Below, in pieces: positions 1 to 4,657 of a stretch of DNA of 6,453 nt. The stretch comes from Candidatus Thorarchaeota archaeon MP11T_1. GTDB lineage: Archaea > Asgardarchaeota > Thorarchaeia > Thorarchaeales > Thorarchaeaceae. The stretch spans positions 1 to 6,453 of the forward strand of contig PJET01000224.1 in NCBI GenBank assembly GCA_002825515.1, in the 5' to 3' direction. The notes beneath the pieces are model-generated. The model did not search any database. It was given only the letters and a program-made list of their open reading frames with translations, and was not told the origin of the DNA. Numbering within the stretch: the first letter of the stretch is position 1; each line of letters begins with the position of its first letter. The position numbers and the translations under genes are program-made.

Positions 1-314
1 TAGTAATTGTAGTTCTTGTTTGTAAGACTGCGATGGAATTTCCAAAGAAAGACAGAGATTGAAGGTGTAACAAAGTAAATCATAACACCAATGACAAGTG
101 AGAAAACATAGAGCCAAACAAAGTCAAAGAGTATGTTTCCTGGGAGAATTCGATATATACCTAGATTTGTGTCAAAAGGAAAAGCACCCATAAAAGTGAA
201 AACAACTGTTACAGTTATTGTAATAATCACAAGTATCTGAATAGCTATCACGATCTTCCAAGAGATCTTGGGTTGATCCTCGTTATCTTTCAATGGAGAC
301 GCATCAATATTCAA
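1..314 (-). CDS. Membrane protein, two predicted helices, C-terminus cut off by window edge
   Basis: This reading frame stays open from an upstream TAG just before the proposed TTG start (312-314) to the window edge, giving 104 residues. A charged, probably cytosolic N-terminus (residues 1-19, rich in Asp, Glu and Lys) precedes a strong hydrophobic helix at about 20-43. A short polar loop with FPFDTNLG and ILPGN follows, then a second helix at about 61-82 and a basic WKFHR segment at 91-95. No ATG lies in frame before the first helix. The starts available are therefore TTG at 314 or TTG at 293, and the choice is uncertain. A weak CATATT element about 25 bases upstream of 314 would suit a leaderless transcript. 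I do not recognise the family. The long uninterrupted frame and clear membrane pattern make a real gene likely. Confidence 0.65.
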   Translation of the reverse strand, partial: MNIDASPLKDNEDQPKISWKIVIAIQILVIITITVTVVFTFMGAFPFDTNLGIYRILPGNILFDFVWLYVFSLVIGVMIYFVTPSISVFLWKFHRSLTNKNYNY

Positions 315-423
315 TGTTCTTGCCTTCTAATTGAATATGCACCAATTCCCTTGTGGAATTTATGCTCATCTTGTATATCTAAACCATATTATGAATTCAT
401 TATTTCAAGAGAGATGAAACAAG

Positions 424-505
424 AAAAAAGAGGGGGTGAGAAGGGGGCCGTAGAGAACATGGAAGGAGGAGAGAAACTGCTTCTGAGAGAGAAAGGCCCC
501 CTGGC
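424..505 (-). ncRNA. Candidate small RNA or terminator hairpin, GC-rich stem followed by T6
   Basis: Read on the minus strand, AGGGGGCC (502-495) and GGCCCCCT (449-442) form a perfect 8-bp inverted repeat around a 45-base pyrimidine-rich loop. A T6 tract follows at 429-424. A TATA-like CTTAAATATA (537-528) lies about 25 bases before position 505. Together these would define an RNA of about 80 bases with a promoter, closing stem and U-tract. It is not a tRNA: the stem-to-stem length is only 61 bases and no T-arm motif is visible. It could instead be a terminator for the minus-strand gene at 684-1013, or just a low-complexity tract. No known RNA family is recognised. Confidence 0.22.
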
Positions 506-527
506 CCACAGATAGTATTGTTTAGAA

Positions 528-537
528 TATATTTAAG
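528..537 (-). promoter_or_regulatory. TATA-like box before the candidate small RNA
   Basis: CTTAAATATA on the minus strand resembles the archaeal TATA consensus and sits about 25 bases upstream of the GC-rich hairpin block. The next protein start downstream on this strand is more than 200 bases away, so the box would serve an untranslated RNA or a long leader. In A/T-rich intergenic DNA such a match can arise by chance. Confidence 0.25.
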
Positions 538-683
538 CAAATGTCAGATTGCGAATACTCTTACTACAAATCCACTATGGAAATGAAGTCTAGAAGTCAA
601 ATATGAAGAATGGTATGAGATACAATTAGCTGTTCTCAAAATCTGAAAATTTCAATCCCAAGATAGTCAGAGGTTTATTGGAT

Positions 684-1013
684 TCAACTGGATTCCATGA
701 ATAGTTGTTTTGTATGATCTCTTCTGTACTGGAATATAGCCAGAATGAGGATTAGATAGCCAAAAAGAACACCAAGAATATTATGCCATCCAATTACGAT
801 AACAGGTTGTGGATGGGGATATTGCCAGAACATCCAACCTGCAACGATACCACCAATACAGAATGAAATTACTGAACCTAGCGCGTATATCACACTTCTA
901 GTCGACCCTTTCAGAGGGATGAGAAGTGCTATCAATACTACTACTGATAGTATTTGACCGATAAAATCAGCCATAGCTAATGAATAATACAGAATCGGTG
1001 ATTCTAATTGCAT
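684..1013 (-). CDS. Small three-helix membrane protein, unknown function
   Basis: The 109-residue product has three hydrophobic segments, at about residues 15-34, 41-64 and 71-95. Charged turns (KGSTR at 35-39, PHPQP at 66-70) separate them and a basic tail (QYRRDH) follows. It lies almost wholly in the membrane with no soluble domain. The third helix contains WHN (76-78) near one end, but a single histidine is not enough to suggest haem binding. ATG at 1013 is the first start and is supported by a TATA-like element about 23 bases upstream; Met14 (ATG at 974), just before helix 1, is a possible alternative. The gene is divergent from the FKBP gene and shares a 153-base promoter region with it. 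I do not recognise the family. The length and hydrophobic periodicity support a real gene. Confidence 0.72.
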   Translation of the reverse strand: MQLESPILYYSLAMADFIGQILSVVVLIALLIPLKGSTRSVIYALGSVISFCIGGIVAGWMFWQYPHPQPVIVIGWHNILGVLFGYLILILAIFQYRRDHTKQLFMESS

Positions 1014-1030
1014 AATTATCTACTGGGCAC

Positions 1031-1040
1031 TAAAAATATC
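1031..1040 (-). promoter_or_regulatory. TATA-like box for the three-helix membrane protein gene
   Basis: GATATTTTTA on the minus strand is centred about 23 bases upstream of the ATG at 1013, the spacing expected for a leaderless archaeal transcript. No Shine-Dalgarno-like sequence precedes this ATG, which agrees with leaderless initiation. Confidence 0.35.
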
Positions 1041-1130
1041 AAATTAAGCCGTAGCCTTTTAGTTATTTTAAGAAAGATTTCTCTATAGGATGAATTAAAT
1101 CAGAACCACAATTGAGAGTAAAAGAAATTG

Positions 1131-1141
1131 AAAATAAATAA
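1131..1141 (+). promoter_or_regulatory. TATA-like box for the FKBP gene
   Basis: The A/T-only tract AAAATAAATAA is centred about 31 bases before the ATG at 1167, which predicts transcription starting only a few bases before the start codon. A GAGGT at 1148-1152 lies 14 bases before the ATG, rather far for a ribosome binding site, so a leaderless or very short-leader mRNA is more likely. Confidence 0.4.
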
Positions 1142-1166
1142 TAGATAGAGGTAATGGATAATTACT

Positions 1167-1496
1167 ATGACAGAACTACAAATTGAAGACATCGTTGTTG
1201 GAACAGGCAATTCGCCAAAGCAAGGGCAAACAGTTATAGTCCATTACACGGGATGGCTGACTAATGGTAAGAAGTTCGACAGTTCAGTGGACAGAGGACA
1301 GCCCTTTGAATTCAGAATTGGTGTTGGTCAAGTCATTCAAGGATGGGACCAAGGGGTTCTCACTATGAGGGTTGGTGGAAAAAGAAGACTCACAATTCCA
1401 CCAGAGCTTGCATATGGAAACCGTGATGTTGGAGAAGGACTCATTCCAGCAAATTCAACGCTTGTCTTTGAGGTTGAGCTTCTGGGTTTTAAATAA
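1167..1496 (+). CDS. FKBP-type peptidyl-prolyl cis-trans isomerase, FKBP12-like single domain
   Basis: This 109-residue protein is a complete single FKBP domain that catalyses cis-trans isomerisation of peptide bonds before proline and so assists protein folding. It has no signal peptide and should be cytosolic. Hallmarks visible are HYTG (26-29), GKKFDSS (34-40), QVIQGWD (55-61), AYGNR (82-86) and LVFEVELL (99-106). By position, the ligand-pocket residues of human FKBP12 are kept: Tyr27, Phe37, Asp38, Phe47, Val56, Ile57, Trp60, Tyr83, Ile93 and Phe101. There is no insert-in-flap domain of the kind found in the SlyD-like FKBPs common in archaea, so the protein resembles the eukaryotic and bacterial FKBP12/Fkp type. 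The ATG start gives exactly the usual domain length. The gene at 1505 starts 8 bases after its stop and is probably co-transcribed. Confidence 0.97.
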   Translation: MTELQIEDIVVGTGNSPKQGQTVIVHYTGWLTNGKKFDSSVDRGQPFEFRIGVGQVIQGWDQGVLTMRVGGKRRLTIPPELAYGNRDVGEGLIPANSTLVFEVELLGFK

Positions 1497-1504
1497 CTAC
1501 ATCA

Positions 1505-1915
1505 TTGCTCGATTTGCAGAAGATTCTATATGCGTTCAGACCAAAAACTGTCTGGGAGAACCAAACTTTGAGGACACTTGCTTTTGATGGACAGTACATA
1601 GACACGGTAATCAATTATCTCAGTCATAATTATTCAGCAGTAACAAGGAAACTACTCAAAACTGAACAGGGAATTATGGCAATATTCATACATGAGGAGT
1701 ATGTATTTAGGACAGGTTCGTACCAGACGTTAACTTCGATAGTTGAAGCAAATGGCCATTTTGGAAATGCCACATTAACTGTTGTTGGAAGCGGGGGTGG
1801 TGGAGGCATCTGTAATTTCAATTGGGGGTCTCACTCAGCAGGTGAGGATTCAATTATTCGAAATATCCAACATCTAATTGACTCAGACGCCAGAAGATAT
1901 CAAGGCTACAGTTGA
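1505..1915 (+). CDS. Small uncharacterised protein with Gly5 loop, downstream of FKBP
   Basis: The frame opens just after the FKBP stop. The first usable start is TTG at 1505 (136 residues), with TTG at 1514 as alternative; neither has a good ribosome binding site, so translation may follow on from the FKBP gene. The product is soluble, with no membrane segment. An N-terminal half rich in hydrophobic and polar alternation (to about residue 55) leads to a strand-like IMAIFIHEEYVFR stretch, then LTVVGSGGGGGICNFNWG and a probable C-terminal helix (SIIRNIQHLI). The order Glu-Tyr, alternating strands, glycine loop, then a 'G..S.GE'-like segment faintly recalls the small DUF6054-type proteins, but this is from memory and tentative. 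It ends 27 bases before a convergent gene. Function unknown. Confidence 0.7.
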   Translation: MLDLQKILYAFRPKTVWENQTLRTLAFDGQYIDTVINYLSHNYSAVTRKLLKTEQGIMAIFIHEEYVFRTGSYQTLTSIVEANGHFGNATLTVVGSGGGGGICNFNWGSHSAGEDSIIRNIQHLIDSDARRYQGYS

Positions 1916-1942
1916 ATTTCGTATGAAAACTGAGATTGAGAA

Positions 1943-2392
1943 CTACATCTGAGGAATCAAGTTCATGACAATGGGAGCATATCCATGGGAAAACACCTCG
2001 ACCACAAATGGATCGCAAGCTTCCGCAACCTTTGTCCATGCACCATTGTCACGACGATAATAGGCATACTGTGCGTTACTATGCCGAATCTCAATTATTG
2101 ATTTTGAGGGAATTCTATCAAGGTCACTGACTTCGAGTTTTCGGTCAATCTTGGATTCGTCATCTTCTGGTTTTGAAAGAAAGACAGAGAAAATCACACC
2201 AGCATTAGGCAACAGTAATGCAACATGAGGGCGATCAATGGAATTCCATCTCTTTGGAACAGGTGGATAGCGACATGTAAATGCGCCTGATGCTGAACGA
2301 AGTACTAAATACGTACCCTCATCTATTGTCATTGGATCAGTAACCTCTAGCGTGCCTTGCGTATGTGGGGATATCTCTGTACTGATTGTCAC
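1943..2392 (-). CDS. Unrecognised 149-residue soluble protein
   Basis: I do not recognise this protein. It starts at GTG (2392), with a TATA box centred 26 bases upstream, so the mRNA is probably leaderless and starts at the GTG itself. The product lacks a signal peptide and has no clear membrane helix; LLLPNAGVIFSVFL (59-72) is hydrophobic but short and looks like core strands. A Pro/Arg-rich CRYPPVPKRW stretch (40-49) and an acidic KPEDDESKIDRK linker (74-85) precede an IIEIRHSNAQYAYYRRDNG segment (99-117) that looks like paired beta strands. The overall pattern suggests a small beta-rich domain. It converges on the plus-strand gene ending at 1915. A 12-bp palindrome between TATA box and start suggests direct repression of its promoter. 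Confidence 0.68.
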   Translation of the reverse strand: MTISTEISPHTQGTLEVTDPMTIDEGTYLVLRSASGAFTCRYPPVPKRWNSIDRPHVALLLPNAGVIFSVFLSKPEDDESKIDRKLEVSDLDRIPSKSIIEIRHSNAQYAYYRRDNGAWTKVAEACDPFVVEVFSHGYAPIVMNLIPQM

Positions 2393-2400
2393 ATAGGATA

Positions 2401-2412
2401 CTTACGCGTAAG
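2401..2412. promoter_or_regulatory. Perfect 12-bp palindrome, candidate operator
   Basis: CTTACGCGTAAG equals its own reverse complement and lies exactly between the TATA box (2415-2421) and the GTG at 2392. A dimeric repressor bound here would block TFB/RNA polymerase or transcription start, the usual layout of archaeal operators. The 5-base unit GCGTA is also directly repeated at 2406-2410 and 2412-2416. Regulator identity is unknown; the product of the gene itself shows no DNA-binding motif that I can see. Confidence 0.4.
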
Positions 2413-2414
2413 CG

Positions 2415-2421
2415 TATATAA
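2415..2421 (-). promoter_or_regulatory. TATA box of the 149-residue protein gene
   Basis: TTATATA on the minus strand is centred 26 bases before the GTG start codon, the canonical archaeal distance from TATA box to transcription start. This fixes the GTG as the likely first base of a leaderless mRNA and argues against longer N-termini. Confidence 0.55.
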
Positions 2422-2436
2422 CCTTCAGTTGAGCAC

Positions 2437-2577
2437 CTATTGACAATTGCACCTCCTAGAGATGCGATAGAGCTCAACCAGACGGCATTTCCAAAGTCTG
2501 ATCCTAAATAATTGATTTGGAAACAGCAATGCGAAGAAACCTACTAGAAGTCTAATTTTCGAGGTGCTATCATTCAT
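2437..2577 (-). other. Doubtful 46-codon ORF, possible remnant of a small membrane protein
   Basis: The gap 2393-2618 holds no convincing gene, but a minus-strand ATG at 2577 opens 46 codons that begin like a membrane protein (SKIRLLVGFFALLFP, residues 6-20) and then become Arg/Cys-rich and unlikely. In another minus-strand frame over about 2430-2500 the DNA reads LGSDFGNAVWLSS followed by IASLGGAIVN, again helix-like. A single indel near 2515 would join them into one two-helix protein. This could be a decayed gene, a sequencing error or chance. No ribosome binding site or TATA box clearly supports the ATG. Confidence 0.2.
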
Positions 2578-2618
2578 TGTGATGACTTAACAAATGGCCA
2601 CTTAGCAAATAAGAACTC

Positions 2619-3293
2619 TCATCCACGAAACAAACGAGCGGCTTCAAACACACCTTTCAAAGATGTGAACACTTTAGAAGCTCCTGCATTATAGAGAACA
2701 TCTGATGCAGTTTCTCCAGTTACAACTCCCCAGAATTCAATGCCAGCTCTTTTGGCTGCTGTAGCATCAATTAGTGCATCTCCAACGTAAACCACCTCAT
2801 TTGGACTTACTCCTAAATCGGATGCAATTTTTAATAGACCATCTGGAAAGGGTTTGGGTTTGGGTGATTCATGCCGGGTTTGGATTATATCGAAATTCTC
2901 CTGAAGTGGTATCTGTTTCATAATCTTATCAAGTGCAGGTCGACCGTTATTCGTAAGTATTGCTATCTTAAATCCCAAACTACGTAGTTCCTTGGCAATC
3001 TCCAGAGAACCTTCGATTGGAGTTGCTGTGTCAGCTGCAAAGCCTTCATGTTGGCTGAGGATTCTATCAACTTCAACCTCCATGACAGTCCATTCTTCTG
3101 CTGTAAATCCATTGTTCAGAAAATAATCACGAGCTTTTCCAGTCGTGCTGGAAATTCCATCTGCAGGCTCAAGAAGATCAGGAGGCAGTCCTTTTGACAA
3201 GTAATACTCCTTGGTGTCGTTTCTCATATCTTCGAGTGGGAGGGTCAAATGAGTTATTGTTCCATCCATATCGAACACCAAAGCTTTCAACAC
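2619..3293 (-). CDS. HAD-superfamily phosphatase, phosphoglycolate-phosphatase-like
   Basis: A 224-residue haloacid dehalogenase-type hydrolase, expected to remove phosphate from a small cytosolic metabolite with Mg2+ and an aspartyl-phosphate intermediate. All four motifs are present: DMDGT at 8-12 (nucleophile Asp8, acid/base Asp10), LTNNG at 113-117 (Thr114), KPKPFP at 145-150 (Lys145) and VYVGDALID at 168-176 (Asp172, Asp176). Residues of about 15-85 form an alpha-helical cap of the C1 type, as in Gph and beta-phosphoglucomutase relatives, and the length is normal for that group. The start is GTG at 3293 or TTG directly after it; either leaves motif I intact. It lies 64 bases downstream of the alpha/beta hydrolase gene in the same direction and could share its transcript. 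The exact substrate cannot be told from the sequence. Confidence 0.93.
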   Translation of the reverse strand: MLKALVFDMDGTITHLTLPLEDMRNDTKEYYLSKGLPPDLLEPADGISSTTGKARDYFLNNGFTAEEWTVMEVEVDRILSQHEGFAADTATPIEGSLEIAKELRSLGFKIAILTNNGRPALDKIMKQIPLQENFDIIQTRHESPKPKPFPDGLLKIASDLGVSPNEVVYVGDALIDATAAKRAGIEFWGVVTGETASDVLYNAGASKVFTSLKGVFEAARLFRG

Positions 3294-3357
3294 GAGTAAT
3301 CAACCCAGTCGAGAGCAAATGGACCCGCTATTAAGGATACCTTTACCCTCACTTTAA

Positions 3358-4014
3358 TTACTCAGGATAGAGGTTGACAATGAAATCTCGAATAGTTGAT
3401 GCAACTAAGGGCAAGCTTCTCTGATAGAAATGACCTTCCCCTTCTAGTGGTACAGAACAATTTGATTCAGGTTTGATCTTTTCAGTAATAATTGCAAGAT
3501 CATCAAAATGAATCATCTGATCGGAGGTTCCATGGAACAAGAGAACGGGACATTTGATTTTTGAAAGTTGTTCAATATCAAATCCATCGCTAGAAATTAA
3601 ATCAATGGATGCACTGAGTGAGATGAGAAATGAAGGAGTTTCTAACAGGGCCGTTCTCATGGCAGTAGATGCACCAAATGAATAGCCAACAATTCCAACA
3701 TCATTGACTTGGGTATTGGATTGTAGAAACTTTACTGCATTCATTGTATCTATAACTGCACCATTTATTCCCGAGAACTGAAATGAGCTAGAATCTACGC
3801 CTCGAAAGTTAAACCGGAATGTAGTAAAAGATGCCTCAAGAAAGACTTGTTCCAATGTTGTTACAACATGATTCTCCATGTTTCCACCAAAGAGCGGATG
3901 AGGATGCAAAATGACAACACTAGGCTTGGTTTTTGATTCAGAAGAAGTTAGAATTCCACGAAGATTATAGCCTTCAGATACGATTTCAACAGATTCTGTT
4001 TTCAAGTTATTCAC
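3358..4014 (-). CDS. Alpha/beta hydrolase, COG2945-like, 'HPHP' type
   Basis: This 218-residue protein is a cytosolic serine hydrolase of the alpha/beta fold. HPHPLFGGNM (37-46) forms the oxyanion-side loop typical of the small COG2945-like hydrolases, FRFNFRGV (66-73) matches the usual 'FNFRG' strand, and GYSFG (110-114) is the nucleophile elbow with Ser112. HGTSDQM (161-167) supplies the acid Asp165 and GEGHFY (192-197) the catalytic His195, so the triad is complete. The length matches the compact group without a lid domain. The GTG start at 4014 overlaps the last codons of the upstream gene (GTGAATAA contains both the start and that gene's TAA), suggesting translational coupling. The substrate is unknown; relatives are often annotated as dienelactone hydrolase-like or generic esterases, which I would not assert here. 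Confidence 0.92.
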   Translation of the reverse strand: MNNLKTESVEIVSEGYNLRGILTSSESKTKPSVVILHPHPLFGGNMENHVVTTLEQVFLEASFTTFRFNFRGVDSSSFQFSGINGAVIDTMNAVKFLQSNTQVNDVGIVGYSFGASTAMRTALLETPSFLISLSASIDLISSDGFDIEQLSKIKCPVLLFHGTSDQMIHFDDLAIITEKIKPESNCSVPLEGEGHFYQRSLPLVASTIRDFIVNLYPE

Positions 4015-4516
4015 TCAGCTTAGTGGGAGCATATTCAAGAGCCTTAGTGCAAGCATGGTCCATGTCTGCTGGTTTAACAATTTCCATTTTGACTCCAGGA
4101 GCAATATCTTCACCAATTGAACCAACATAGGGCCAACATGCAGTTTCGCAATAGATTTTACCATTTTTCTTGAATTCCTCATATTGAGGACAATATGGAT
4201 GGTAAGTAACTGCACGAGTATCGCTCTCCCAAGTCACATCCATCTTTGTGCCCATTATATGACCAATGATAATCCATGCATCTACTGCGTCCTTCAGAGT
4301 ATTACCTAGACCTAGTCGATTCTTCATTGTTAAAGCATCTTGTTGACCAAGCTTCTGGAATATCTCAGCGGTTGCTGCAAGACCTTGCTCTCCAAAACGA
4401 GTTTCTAAAACAAGAGGGATTTCAGATATCAGTCTGAATAGATTGCTCCGGAGCTCATGAACCTTATTCCCAGCTGGAATGATACCTTTCACAGCTGCAC
4501 TCTTCATTACACCCAT
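4007..4516 (-). CDS. L-2-amino-thiazoline-4-carboxylic acid hydrolase-like protein
   Basis: The 169-residue product has a helical N-terminal half (about 20-90) and a C-terminal domain rich in Cys and His: HPYC (106-109), Cys123 and Cys127 in YCETACW, and HAC (154-156), with an Ile-Ala-Pro-Gly-Val-Lys strand between. The pattern 'CPxYExFK..G...C...C', then 'P...E', then a late Cys resembles the L-2-amino-thiazoline-4-carboxylate hydrolase family (Pfam ATC_hydrolase). Its founding bacterial member opens the thiazoline ring on the route to L-cysteine; many archaeal relatives are uncharacterised, so the reaction is only a guess. The His/Cys set may bind a metal or serve catalysis. ATG at 4516 is chosen because a TATA-like box lies about 26 bases upstream; ATG at 4507 (Met4), preceded by GGGTG, is an alternative. 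First gene of a likely operon with the overlapping alpha/beta hydrolase gene. Confidence 0.72.
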   Translation of the reverse strand: MGVMKSAAVKGIIPAGNKVHELRSNLFRLISEIPLVLETRFGEQGLAATAEIFQKLGQQDALTMKNRLGLGNTLKDAVDAWIIIGHIMGTKMDVTWESDTRAVTYHPYCPQYEEFKKNGKIYCETACWPYVGSIGEDIAPGVKMEIVKPADMDHACTKALEYAPTKLSE

Positions 4517-4538
4517 TTCCAGATCTACATCCTTTGAG

Positions 4539-4546
4539 ATTAATTT
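4539..4546 (-). promoter_or_regulatory. TATA-like box for the hydrolase gene set
   Basis: AAATTAAT on the minus strand is centred about 26 bases before the ATG at 4516, fitting a leaderless transcript for the amino-thiazoline-hydrolase-like gene and the two genes downstream of it. It shares the 141-base divergent region with the isomerase promoter. Confidence 0.38.
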
Positions 4547-4606
4547 GGTAGTTAGAAATCAGATAGATTAGTCTTCTCTTTGATTCAGTTTCTTTATGGA
4601 GGAATT

Positions 4607-4615
4607 ATCTTATAG
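4607..4615 (+). promoter_or_regulatory. TATA-like box for the sugar-phosphate isomerase gene
   Basis: ATCTTATAG is centred about 47 bases before the TTG start. Transcription would begin near 4637, in or just after the T6 run, giving a leader of about 20 bases. That leader holds the GGAG at 4646-4649, so this gene appears to use a led, Shine-Dalgarno-assisted mRNA, unlike its neighbours. Confidence 0.38.
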
Positions 4616-4645
4616 GTTAACGATGTTCTATTTTTTCTGAAGGAT

Positions 4646-4649
4646 GGAG
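4646..4649 (+). promoter_or_regulatory. Ribosome binding site that decides the TTG start at 4658
   Basis: GGAG lies 8 bases before TTG 4658, an ideal spacing. The later in-frame ATG codons at 4676 and 4685 have no such element nearby, so the TTG start is preferred. Confidence 0.5.
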
Positions 4650-4657
4650 AATGTGCT

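Larger units (their letters stand above)
315..683. other. Intergenic region with purine-rich, GC-rich block
   Basis: No convincing protein gene is seen in these 369 bases. The plus strand of 402-496 is very rich in A and G, with two G5 runs (432-436 and 443-447), set in otherwise A/T-rich DNA. Small symmetric elements are present: AATTCC/GGAATT with a 5-base loop (344-360) and the palindrome ATGAATTCAT (391-400). The part from 540 to 683 is plain A/T-rich sequence in which I see nothing except a 21-codon ATG frame at 541, which I do not trust. An 80-codon plus-strand frame from 273 to 515 overlaps the better-supported minus-strand membrane gene and has a low-complexity Lys/Glu/Gly tail, so I do not call it. 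Confidence 0.6.

Noticed and set aside
442..502. tRNA-like acceptor stem (GGGGGCC/GGCCCCC)
   Set aside because: Only 61 bases between stem ends, no T-arm consensus and no anticodon arm can be drawn, so it is not a tRNA.
273..515. Plus-strand 80-codon frame with a Lys/Glu/Gly-rich tail
   Set aside because: It overlaps the start of the minus-strand membrane protein, has no sensible domain, and its second half is just the purine-rich block translated.
541..606. 21-codon ATG frame downstream of an A/T-rich TATA-like stretch
   Set aside because: The TATA-like element is too close (transcription would start after the ATG), there is no ribosome binding site, and the peptide is unremarkable.
713..1013. 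Possible cytochrome b561-like helix (WHN...G...Q) in the three-helix protein
   Set aside because: Only one membrane histidine is present and there are three helices; haem-binding members need paired histidines.
2579..2585. GTGATGA, matching a C box of a C/D guide RNA
   Set aside because: No CTGA D box or second C'/D' pair follows at a suitable distance.
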